7,478 nt of DNA, taken from JAHJQQ01 sp964458835. GTDB lineage: Bacteria; Pseudomonadota; Gammaproteobacteria; Thiohalobacterales; Thiohalobacteraceae. A program made the translations under genes and the position numbers. The stretch is from the NCBI GenBank assembly GCA_964458835.1, contig CAYWKV010000153.1, forward strand, positions 1 to 7,478, in the 5' to 3' direction. Under the pieces are notes generated by a model. It saw only the letters and a program-made list of their open reading frames with translations. It did not search any database and was not told the origin of the DNA. Of the stretch, positions 1 to 7,469 are shown piece after piece (position 1 is the stretch's first letter; every line of letters begins with the position of its first letter).

Positions 1-1304
1 CAGACTTGGTTGCGGCCGTGGGCCTTGGCGGCGTACAGCGCGCGGTCGGCCAGGGTGAGCAGTTCGGTGAGGCCGACGTCGGTGTCGCCGGCCGTGGAGG
101 CCAGTCCGATGCTGACCGTGATGGGGTGGCCTGCGGGCCGCAGGGCCTCGATCTCCTGGCGCAGGGACTCGGCCCGGCCCTGAGCCTCCCGCAGGGCGCA
201 GCGGGGCAGGAGTACTGCGAACTCCTCGCCGCCGAAGCGCACAGCGATGGTGTCCTCGCGCAGTTTCTCGGAGAGCAGGTTGCCGAGGGCTTCGAGGACG
301 CGATCTCCGGTGATATGGCCGTAGTTATCGTTCAATTTCTTGAAATGGTCGATATCGAGCAGCATCGCCGACACCGGCTGGTTGCGCCGGTCGGTCAGGA
401 ACCGCTCGCCATGATCGAGCAGGAAGCGCTTGTTGCGGACGCCCGTCAGGCTGTCGGTGATGGCCAGCCGGTGCATCTCCTCGGTCTGGCACTTCAGGGC
501 CGCGAACTGCTGCTTGATGAGCAGCAGCGAGCGGATGCGGGCGAGCAGGATCTCCGGCACGATGGGCTTGCTGACGAAGTCGTTGCCGCCGGCATGGAAC
601 ACCTCGACCTGGCGGTTCTCGCCGTCGTCGGACGAGGTGATGACCAGGACCGGCATCTCCTGCTGAGACATGCGCAGCTTGGCGCGGATGGCGTGCAGCA
701 GGTCGCCGCCGGTCATGTGGCCCTTCAGATAGAAATCCGTGATCACGATGTCGAAGTTGCAGCTGCAGCCATCGCGGCCGGCCTCCTGCAGGAGTTCCAG
801 CGCCTCTTCCGCCGTGATGGTGTGGGTGATCTGCAAGCCCTGCTTTTCCATCAGGCGGATGGTCTGGGCGGCCGCGGTCGGACTGTCCTCCACGTAAAGG
901 ATGCGGCCCACCAGGCCACAGTTGCAGCGCGAGACGTTCTTGATGAACTCGGCGAACGCGCGGTAGCCCAGCGACTTGTCGAAGTAGTTCGTGACGCCTG
1001 CGGCGAAGCCCTCGCGCAGCAGCCGCTGGTCGGCATCGCCGGAGACGACCACCACCGGCGTGTATTGGTGGGTGCGGTCGGTGCGCACCCGCCGGCTGAG
1101 ATCCAGGCCATCCATGTCCGGCAGCATCAGGGCGGTGGAGATCAGGTCGAAGCGCTCCTCCTGCATGCGGGTGATCGCTTCCTGCCCTGTCCCGCAATGG
1201 GTGATGCGGGCGTTGGGCATTTCCTCCTCGACCACACGGGTCACGATGGTCCGGGCGAGCTCGGAACCATCCACGACGAGGATGCGGGTCAGGCGTTGAT
1301 TCAT
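1..1304 (-). CDS. Diguanylate cyclase response regulator, REC-REC-GGDEF (3' end cut by window edge)
   Basis: Predicted cytoplasmic two-component output protein making cyclic di-GMP from two GTP. Reading from ATG at 1304 gives 434 codons without a stop; the reading ends in HGRNQV, typical of the GGDEF C-terminus, so little is missing. Receiver 1 (about 7-120) begins ILVVDG, has S88 and K110, but carries Ala58 where the phosphoacceptor Asp should be (STALMLPDMDG). Receiver 2 (about 136-255) is complete: E139/D140, D190 in VITDFYLKG, T223, K246. GGDEF (about 280-434) has DSLTG at 284-288, the LLDIDHFKKLND segment, and GGEEF at 358-362, so it should be catalytic. The I-site RxxD is R349-E-D-T352, so product inhibition is probably lost. 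It lies 94 bp downstream of ftsX on the same strand and could be read from that operon or from its own promoter; I see no strong Shine-Dalgarno. The domain call is certain; the input signal is unknown. Confidence 0.93.
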   Translation of the reverse strand, partial: MNQRLTRILVVDGSELARTIVTRVVEEEMPNARITHCGTGQEAITRMQEERFDLISTALMLPDMDGLDLSRRVRTDRTHQYTPVVVVSGDADQRLLREGFAAGVTNYFDKSLGYRAFAEFIKNVSRCNCGLVGRILYVEDSPTAAAQTIRLMEKQGLQITHTITAEEALELLQEAGRDGCSCNFDIVITDFYLKGHMTGGDLLHAIRAKLRMSQQEMPVLVITSSDDGENRQVEVFHAGGNDFVSKPIVPEILLARIRSLLLIKQQFAALKCQTEEMHRLAITDSLTGVRNKRFLLDHGERFLTDRRNQPVSAMLLDIDHFKKLNDNYGHITGDRVLEALGNLLSEKLREDTIAVRFGGEEFAVLLPRCALREAQGRAESLRQEIEALRPAGHPITVSIGLASTAGDTDVGLTELLTLADRALYAAKAHGRNQV

Positions 1305-1325
1305 GTCATGCAGGGGCCGGTTGGT

Positions 1326-1346
1326 GCCCAGGCATCCGGCCCGGGC
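1326..1346 (-). other. Small hairpin between ftsX and the diguanylate cyclase gene
   Basis: GCCCAGGC (1326-1333) and GCCCGGGC (1339-1346) are separated by five bases. In minus-strand RNA they give an 8-bp stem with one G-U pair; in plus-strand RNA the same position is an A-C mismatch, which favours a role in the minus-strand transcript. No U-tract follows, so it is not a classical intrinsic terminator. It ends about 22 bases upstream of the cyclase ATG and might damp read-through or affect initiation. In DNA this GC-rich, chance occurrence is quite possible. Confidence 0.3.
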
Positions 1347-1398
1347 TGCCCCCTGCTATCGGCGCAGCGCCAGTTTGCCTTAGGCGCCGGCCGCGCCG

Positions 1399-2399
1399 TC
1401 AGGTGGGTTCGATGGCGCGCAGGTGGCGGCCGACGGCCAGCCAGGAGCCGGCCAGACCCAGGCCCACGCCCGCTGCCAGCAGCAGCCCGACGCCTTCCAG
1501 GGACGGTCCGCCGAGCAGGAAGCCGCTGTCGTAGAGCCCGGCGAGGCGCCGCACCGGTTCGTCCAGCAGCCACAGGCCGACGGCGACCAGGAGCCAGGCC
1601 AGCAGGGCCCCCAGCAGGCCATACCAGAAGCCGCCGTAGAGAAAGGGCCGGCGGATGAAGGCATCGGTGCCGCCGATGAGCTTGCAGACCTCGATTTCCT
1701 CGCGCCGGTTCTGGATATCCAGGCGGATGGTGTTGCCGGCGATCAGCAGCACCGCCAGGCCGAGCAGTGCGCCGACCACCAGCACGCCGCGCCGACCGAT
1801 GTCCATCATCGCGGAAAAGCGCTTCACCCACTGCAGATCGAGCTGCGCCAGCTCTACCTCGGGCAGGCGGCCCAGTTCCTCGACCAGCGCCTCGATCGGC
1901 TGATCGGGCGCGGCATTCGCCGCAGGCTGCACGATCAGCACGCCCGGCAGCGGATTCTCGTCCAGCGCGTCCAGCGCCTCGCCGAAGCCCGACAGTTCGC
2001 GGAATTCCGCCAGCGCCTGGTCGCGGTGCAGGGTGCGGACCGCATCGATGCGCGGCCAGTCCCGCAACTCCTCCGCGAGGCGGTCGGCACGCGCATCGCT
2101 CACTGATTGCCGCAGGAACAGCGAAATGCTCGTGGTGCCGTCCCAGCCCGCATTCAGGCGCTGCAGATTGTCCAGCAGCACCAGCAGGCCGCTCGGCAAG
2201 GCGAGCGCGATGGCGATCACCGCGACGGTCATCAGGCTGGAGAAGGGCGCGCGATACAGGCGCCCGAGGCTGGCGATCAGCACCTGGGCGTGCAGGCGTG
2301 CCCGCGTGCGCAGCCACTGCTTCAGGCCCGGGCGGGTGCGCCGCGTCGCGCCGGGACCGGCCGGCGCGGGTGCCGGCGCGCGCTGTCTGCGTTTGCGTC

Positions 2400-2403
<4 letters not shown>
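1399..2403 (-). CDS. ftsX: FtsX, integral membrane subunit of the FtsEX division complex
   Basis: FtsX is the inner-membrane partner of the ATPase FtsE; in gammaproteobacteria FtsEX sits at the septum, recruits EnvC and thereby controls cell-wall amidases. The 334-residue product is close to the usual FtsX size (E. coli about 350). It has a basic, Ala/Pro-rich cytoplasmic N-terminus (about 1-55), TM1 at about 56-77, a periplasmic domain of about 125 residues, and then TM2 (about 205-225), TM3 (about 258-279) and TM4 (about 303-323). The segment after TM2, RREEIEVCKLIGGTDAFIRRPFLY, is the typical cytoplasmic coupling region. The start is GTG at 2403, overlapping the ftsE stop as GTGA; this, with only a weak upstream ribosome site, indicates translational coupling. 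FtsX needs FtsE for stability and function, and the adjacency fits. There is no sign of damage. Confidence 0.95.
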
Positions 2404-3074
<671 letters not shown>

Positions 3075-3076
3075 GG

Positions 3077-3153
3077 GGTGAGTGAGGCACGAGGTGCGAG
3101 GAGTGAGGCGCGCAGGGTGAGGAGTGAGGCGTGAGGAGTGAGGAGTGAAGTGT
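3077..3153 (+). repeat. Degenerate 7-bp tandem array, consensus GAGGAGT (about 11 units)
   Basis: Eleven heptamers stay in a perfect 7-base register from 3077 to 3153. GAGGAGT is exact at 3098, 3119, 3133 and 3140. Variants such as GAGGCAC, GAGGTGC, GAGGCGC, GCAGGGT, GAGGCGT and GAAGTGT fill the rest. Degeneracy increases toward ftsE, which suggests the end nearest the gene is oldest. The first unit starts two bases from the ftsE ATG (3074). On the ftsE coding strand the array reads ACTCCTC, the reverse complement, matching the arrays on the far side of the inverted repeat. Confidence 0.85.
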
Positions 3154-3171
3154 GGAAGGCAAAACCGTTGT

Positions 3172-3300
3172 TGGCCACGGAAGCACACGGAAATACACGG
3201 AAAGAAGCTATTGCAGCAGCCCGGCGATCAAGCCGCGCGGTTGCTACCTGGGCTTTTTCATTATCGACTTTCCGTGTATTTCCGTGTGCTTCCGTGGCCA
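3172..3300. repeat. Perfect 33-bp inverted repeat with 63-bp centre
   Basis: The arms 3172-3204 and 3268-3300 are exact reverse complements over all 33 bases; pairing stops at both ends immediately outside them. Each arm is built from three tandem 10-bp units: CCACGGAAGC, ACACGGAAAT, ACACGGAAAG. The 10-bp period is close to one turn of DNA helix. The arms would form a 33-bp RNA stem with a 63-nt loop in the ftsY-ftsE transcript. The shape resembles a MITE or REP-type dispersed element, but no target-site duplication is visible and copies elsewhere cannot be checked from this window. Confidence 0.92.
3218..3258 (+). terminator. Terminator-like hairpin with T-tract, opposite strand to the fts operon
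   Basis: AGCCCGG (3218-3224) pairs with CTGGGCT (3248-3254), seven pairs including one G-T. The loop contains the palindrome CCGCGCGG, and the stem runs into TTTTT (3254-3258). It lies in the centre of the inverted repeat. The T-tract is on the plus strand, so it could only stop plus-strand transcription, for example antisense RNA entering from the ftsE side; it would not stop ftsYEX transcription. The stem is modest and the loop is long, so confidence is low. Confidence 0.3.
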
Positions 3301-3313
3301 TAAAAGGGCTTCT

Positions 3314-3348
3314 ACTCCTCACTCCTCACTCCTCACTCCTCACTCCCC
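3314..3348 (+). repeat. 7-bp tandem array ACTCCTC, five units, left of the gap
   Basis: Four exact ACTCCTC units are followed by ACTCCCC and a G, then the N gap. The unit is the reverse complement of the GAGGAGT array on the other side of the inverted repeat. The five-unit block matches the block at 3428-3462 unit for unit except for one base in unit four (ACTCCTC versus ACGCCTC). Confidence 0.88.
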
Positions 3349-3349
3349 G

Positions 3350-3359
3350 NNNNNNNNNN
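3350..3359. other. Assembly gap (10 N)
   Basis: Ten consecutive Ns mark a scaffold gap of unknown or fixed nominal size inside the heptamer repeat region. Any reading frame crossing it is not trustworthy. Confidence 0.97.
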
Positions 3360-3422
3360 CCCCCCCCCCCCCGCCCCCACCCCCCCCCCCCCCCCCACCC
3401 CCCACCCCCCCCCCCCCCCCCC
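3360..3422. other. Poly-C low-complexity tract, probable sequencing artefact
   Basis: These 63 bases are all C except G at 3373 and A at 3379, 3397 and 3404, and they directly follow the N gap. Poly-G on the opposite strand is a known failure mode of two-colour sequencing chemistry, and a position next to a gap supports that reading. A true G/C homopolymer of this length would be unusual in an intergenic region. Confidence 0.75.
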
Positions 3423-3427
3423 GCGTC

Positions 3428-3453
3428 ACTCCTCACTCCTCACTCCTCACGCC

Positions 3454-3462
<9 letters not shown>
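3428..3462 (+). repeat. 7-bp tandem array ACTCCTC, five units, overlapping the ftsY stop
   Basis: Three exact ACTCCTC units are followed by ACGCCTC and ACTCCCC. The last two units overlap the 3' end of ftsY: its final codons on the coding strand, GGG-GAG-TGA, are read from the repeat sequence, so the array supplies the stop codon. Either the array grew out from the gene end or the gene end was replaced by a repeat unit. Confidence 0.88.
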
Positions 3463-4503
<1,041 letters not shown>

Positions 4504-4527
4504 TAGGAGAATTCGAGGGACCGGCTT

Positions 4528-4556
4528 ATCCTACCACCCGGCCTCGCCCAAGGTAA
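4528..4556 (-). promoter_or_regulatory. Possible sigma-70 promoter for ftsY
   Basis: On the minus strand, TTACCT (4556-4551) and TAGGAT (4533-4528) are separated by exactly 17 bases and lie in the 64-bp divergent region, 24 bases before the ftsY ATG. The -10 box matches the consensus at four of six positions and the -35 at three of six. It is plausible by position, weak by sequence. No comparable pair with correct spacing was found for the plus-strand M16 genes. Confidence 0.35.
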
Positions 4557-4567
4557 CACGAGGGATT

Positions 4568-5989
4568 ATGGAAAACCCGACACTGCAACGGATCACACGC
4601 TTCACGCTGCTGTTCCTGTTCATGACGCTGCCGGCCGCCGTGCCCGCGGCCGCGCCCCCCGCCGCATCCGACGCCCGCACCCATGAGTTCATGCTTGACA
4701 ACGGCATGAAGCTCATAGTCAAGGAGGATCACCGCGCGCCCGTGGTGGTCTCGCAGGTGTGGTACAAGGTCGGCTCCAGCTACGAGCGCGGCGGTATCAC
4801 CGGCATCTCGCACGTGCTCGAGCACATGATGTTCAAGGGCACCGAGAAGCACGGCCCGGGCGAGTTTTCGCGCATCATCGCCGAGAACGGCGGCCGCGAG
4901 AATGCCTTCACCAGCCGCGACTATACGGCCTATTTCCAGAGCCTGGAGAAGAGCCGTCTGCCGGTCGCCTTCGAGCTGGAGTCCGACCGCATGCGCAACC
5001 TGCAGTTGCAGGAGGCCGAGTTCGCCAAGGAGGTGAAGGTGGTCATGGAGGAACGCCGCCTGCGCACCGAGGACAGCGCCCAGTCGCTCACCTACGAACA
5101 GTTTAACGCAGTGGCCTTCCTCAACAGTCCCTACCGCATCCCCATCATCGGCTGGATGGGCGATCTCCAGAGCCTGAAGCTCGACGACCTGCGCGCCTGG
5201 TATGGCAAATGGTATGCGCCGAACAACGCCACTCTGGTGGTCGCCGGCGACGTCGACCCCACAGCGGTGCGCGCATTGGCCGAGCGTCATTTCGGCCCGC
5301 TCGAACCGGACACGGTCACGCCGCCCAGGCCGCGCCCTGAGATTGAACAGCGGGGCGAGCGCCGCATCACGGTGAAGGCGCCGGCCGAAGTGCCCTACCT
5401 GATCATGGGCTACAAGGTGCCGGTGCTGTCGACCGCCGAACAGAGCTGGGAGCCCTATGCGCTGGAGGTGCTGGCCGGCATCCTCGACGGCGGCGACAGC
5501 GCGCGTCTGTCGCGCGAGCTGGTGCGCGGCCGTCAGATCGCGGTCAGCGCCGGCGCCGGCTACAGCCTTTACGACCGGCAGGAGAGCCTGCTCCTGCTGG
5601 ACGGCTCACCGGCCAACGGCCACGATGTCGCCGCCCTGGAGCAGGCGCTGCGCGCGCAGATCGCGAAACTGCGCGACGCGCCCGTCGCGATGGAAGAGCT
5701 CGAGCGCGTCAAGGCGCAGGTCCTCGCCGATCGCGTCTATCAGGAGGATTCCGTGTTCTATCAGGCCATGCAGATCGGCCAGCTCGAGACCCTGGGTCTC
5801 GGCTGGGAGCGCATGAACGAGTACCTGCCGCGCATCCAGGCGGTCACCGCCGGGCAGGTGCAGGAGGTTGCGAAGAAATATCTCACCGACGACCGCCTCA
5901 GCGTCGCGGTGCTCGATCCGCAGCCCATGGACGGCAAGGCCCGCGCCCGTGCCGGTGCGGCGGCGATGGGAGGCGGCCATGGTCACTGA
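4568..5989 (+). CDS. Secreted M16-family zinc peptidase, catalytic subunit
   Basis: Predicted periplasmic metallopeptidase of the pitrilysin (M16) superfamily, which cuts peptides inside a clamshell formed by paired M16 domains. The 473-residue product begins with a signal peptide (about 1-29; hydrophobic FTLLFLFMTLPAAV, then an Ala-rich cleavage region). The N-terminal M16 domain carries the inverted zinc motif H82-V-L-E85-H86, and the third ligand E162 lies 76 residues later in EVKVVMEE, so the active site is complete. The C-terminal M16 domain (about 200-400) is degenerate where partners usually have an REKxGLxYxV-type segment (here RELVRGRQIAVSAGAGYS). The start ATG 4568 is preceded by GAGGG at about 4560-4564 with short spacing. 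The gene overlaps the next M16 gene by 11 bp, and the two probably form a heterodimer. The substrate cannot be told from sequence. Confidence 0.93.
   Translation: MENPTLQRITRFTLLFLFMTLPAAVPAAAPPAASDARTHEFMLDNGMKLIVKEDHRAPVVVSQVWYKVGSSYERGGITGISHVLEHMMFKGTEKHGPGEFSRIIAENGGRENAFTSRDYTAYFQSLEKSRLPVAFELESDRMRNLQLQEAEFAKEVKVVMEERRLRTEDSAQSLTYEQFNAVAFLNSPYRIPIIGWMGDLQSLKLDDLRAWYGKWYAPNNATLVVAGDVDPTAVRALAERHFGPLEPDTVTPPRPRPEIEQRGERRITVKAPAEVPYLIMGYKVPVLSTAEQSWEPYALEVLAGILDGGDSARLSRELVRGRQIAVSAGAGYSLYDRQESLLLLDGSPANGHDVAALEQALRAQIAKLRDAPVAMEELERVKAQVLADRVYQEDSVFYQAMQIGQLETLGLGWERMNEYLPRIQAVTAGQVQEVAKKYLTDDRLSVAVLDPQPMDGKARARAGAAAMGGGHGH
5968..5973 (+). promoter_or_regulatory. Strong ribosome binding site for the second M16 gene
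   Basis: GGGAGG lies five bases before the ATG at 5979, inside the 3' end of the preceding gene. It decides the start of the second M16 gene, since longer readings of that frame upstream overlap the first gene and lack a signal peptide at their N-terminus. Confidence 0.75.
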
Positions 5990-7292
5990 TCCGCGCGGCT
6001 GGTTCTATGCGGTGATCTGCGCGCTGGCCTGCTTCGCGGCGCCGGCCGCGGCCATGGCGCCCATCGAGCACTGGCGTACCGACAACGGCGCGCGCGTCTA
6101 TTTCGTGCCGGTGCCGGAGCTGCCCATGGTCGACGTGCAGGTGGTGTTCGACGCCGGCGGCGCGCGCGACGGCGGCCGCGCCGGACTCGCGCAGTTTACT
6201 CATCACCTGCTCGACAAGGGCGCCGGCGGCCTCAGTGCCGACGCCATCGCCGCGAAGCTCGAGGGTGTAGGCGCGCGCATGGGCGGCGAGTCGCTGCGCG
6301 ACATGGCGGTGCTGACGCTGCGCAGTCTGAGCGACCGCAAATACCTCGATCCCGCCCTGGAGGTGTTCACCCAGGTGCTGACGCGCCCCGATTTCAACGC
6401 CGCCGACGTCGACCGCGAACGCGAGCGCCTGCTGATCGGCCTGCAGTACGCCCAGCAGCAGCCGGGCGAGGTCGCGGAGAAGGCCTTCTACGCCGGCCTG
6501 TACGGCGATCATCCCTACGCCGCGCCGCCGGACGGCACACCGGAGAGCCTGAAAGCCATCGACCGCGCCGCGCTGCGCGACTTCCACGCCCGCTACTACG
6601 TCGCGCGCAACGCCGTCGTCGCCATCGTCGGCGCGCTGGACCGCGCGCAGGCCGAGGTGCTGGCCGCGCGGCTGACGCACGGACTGCCGGAAGGCGAACG
6701 CGCACCGCAGCTGCCGCCGGTGCCGGCGTTGTCAGCGGCCGCCGAACGGCATATCGAACATCCGTCCAGCCAGACGCACATTCTCATCGGCCAGCCCGGC
6801 ATGCGGCGCGACGATCCCGACTATTTCGCGCTGTACGTCGGCAACTATGTGCTGGGCGGCGGCGGGCTGGTGTCACGCCTGAACGCCGAGGTGCGCGAAA
6901 AGCGCGGCCTGTCATACAGCGTCTACAGCTATTTCCTGCCGATGGCGCAGCAGGGGCCGTTCCAGATGGGGCTGCAGACGCGCAACGATCAGGCGGACGA
7001 GGCCCTGAAGGTGTTGCGCGCCACGCTGGCGCAATACGTCACCGAAGGCCCGACCGCCGAGGAGCTCGAGGCGGCCAAGAAGAACATCACCGGCGGTCAG
7101 GCGCTGCGCATCGACAGCAACCGCAAGATCCTCGAATACCTCGCCGTGATCGGTTTCTACGATCTGCCTCTGGACTATCTCGAGACCTTCAACGCCAAGG
7201 TCGAGGCCCTCACGCTCGACCGGATCCACGACGCCTTCGAGCGCCGCCTGCAGCCGGAGCGCATGCTCACCGTGCGGGTCGGCGGCGGGTGA
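5979..7292 (+). CDS. Secreted M16-family protein lacking the zinc site, probable non-catalytic partner
   Basis: 437 residues with a signal peptide (about 1-25, WFYAVICALACFAAPAAA) and two M16 domains (about 30-185 and 190-400). At the place of HxxEH the sequence reads Q72-F-T-H75-H76 in GLAQFTHHLLDKG, and the expected third ligand, counted the same way as in the first subunit, is Gly154 (E147-x6-G). The protein should therefore not bind catalytic zinc. It does keep a well-formed C-terminal segment, GGGLVSRLNAEVREKRGLSYSVYSYF (split here at about 322-347), which in M16B families helps position substrate in the partner's active site. Together with the upstream gene this gives one catalytic and one substrate-binding half, as in mitochondrial processing peptidase and bacterial M16B heterodimers. 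Translation starts at ATG 5979 with GGGAGG before it and overlaps the upstream stop by 11 bp, which fits equimolar, coupled synthesis. Confidence 0.92.
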   Translation: MVTDPRGWFYAVICALACFAAPAAAMAPIEHWRTDNGARVYFVPVPELPMVDVQVVFDAGGARDGGRAGLAQFTHHLLDKGAGGLSADAIAAKLEGVGARMGGESLRDMAVLTLRSLSDRKYLDPALEVFTQVLTRPDFNAADVDRERERLLIGLQYAQQQPGEVAEKAFYAGLYGDHPYAAPPDGTPESLKAIDRAALRDFHARYYVARNAVVAIVGALDRAQAEVLAARLTHGLPEGERAPQLPPVPALSAAAERHIEHPSSQTHILIGQPGMRRDDPDYFALYVGNYVLGGGGLVSRLNAEVREKRGLSYSVYSYFLPMAQQGPFQMGLQTRNDQADEALKVLRATLAQYVTEGPTAEELEAAKKNITGGQALRIDSNRKILEYLAVIGFYDLPLDYLETFNAKVEALTLDRIHDAFERRLQPERMLTVRVGGG

Positions 7293-7329
7293 GCGCCCCG
7301 TCAGTGTCGCCACATGGCATGCGGGCCAT

Positions 7330-7349
7330 GCGGCGCTGTCTTGCGCCGC
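7330..7349 (+). terminator. GC-rich hairpin downstream of the M16 genes
   Basis: GCGGCGC (7330-7336) and GCGCCGC (7343-7349) form a perfect 7-bp stem with a 6-base loop, starting 37 bases after the second M16 stop. There is no T-tract, so it may be a weak or Rho-assisted terminator or an mRNA end-stabiliser. GC-rich sequence makes chance pairing likely. Confidence 0.35.
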
Positions 7350-7396
7350 CGCGTCTCACCGCTTGCATTGCCGCAGCGAGCGGCTAAGCTTGATCG

Positions 7397-7428
7397 GCGG
7401 CGACGGGCCGGGGACCCGCCCCCGCCGC
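7397..7428 (+). other. Second GC-rich inverted repeat before the window end
   Basis: GCGGCG (7397-7402) pairs with CGCCGC (7423-7428) and CGGG (7404-7407) with CCCG (7415-7418), with an asymmetric internal loop. No T-tract follows. It might end M16 transcription or sit in the leader of the next gene; it could be chance. Confidence 0.22.
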
Positions 7429-7469
7429 GGAAGATTAACAGGCCACCCCCACCACACGGCGTAAAAGCC

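Larger units (their letters stand above)
3075..3453. repeat. Composite repeat block filling the ftsY-ftsE intergenic space
   Basis: This 379-bp stretch holds no credible gene. In order on the plus strand: a degenerate GAGGAGT heptamer array, a short unique segment, a 33-bp arm, a 63-bp centre, the inverted 33-bp arm, an ACTCCTC array, ten Ns, a poly-C tract, and a second ACTCCTC array that runs into the ftsY stop. Both the arms and the arrays are mirror-symmetric about the centre at roughly 3236. ftsY and ftsE normally lie close together, so this looks like an inserted or expanded element. Its origin is unknown, and its length is uncertain because of the gap. Confidence 0.8.

Noticed and set aside
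6..1658. Long plus-strand open frame (550 codons) over the start of the window
   Set aside because: It is antisense to the REC-REC-GGDEF gene and the end of ftsX, whose protein motifs are unmistakable on the minus strand; the plus-strand product resembles no known family and arises from high GC.
1301..2317. Alternative minus-strand frame of 338 codons over ftsX
   Set aside because: It is a frame-shifted shadow of ftsX with Arg/Gly/Ala-rich, low-information sequence and no membrane segments.
3075..3188. Longer FtsE starting within the heptamer repeats (262 codons)
   Set aside because: The added residues are repeat-encoded (SLLTPH-like) and the family N-terminus MIRFENVSKRY starts at 3074.
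3360..3422. Proline-rich protein segment or regulatory G-quadruplex from the poly-C tract
   Set aside because: It adjoins an N gap and is almost a pure homopolymer, so it is more likely a sequencing artefact than biology.
4526..5290. Minus-strand frame of 254 codons opposite the first M16 gene
   Set aside because: It is the antisense of the zinc-peptidase domain, which has a complete active site on the plus strand.
7363..7390. Sigma-70 promoter TTGCAT-16-TAAGCT before the last visible ATG
   Set aside because: Both boxes match the consensus at only three of six positions and the spacing is one short; this is no better than chance.
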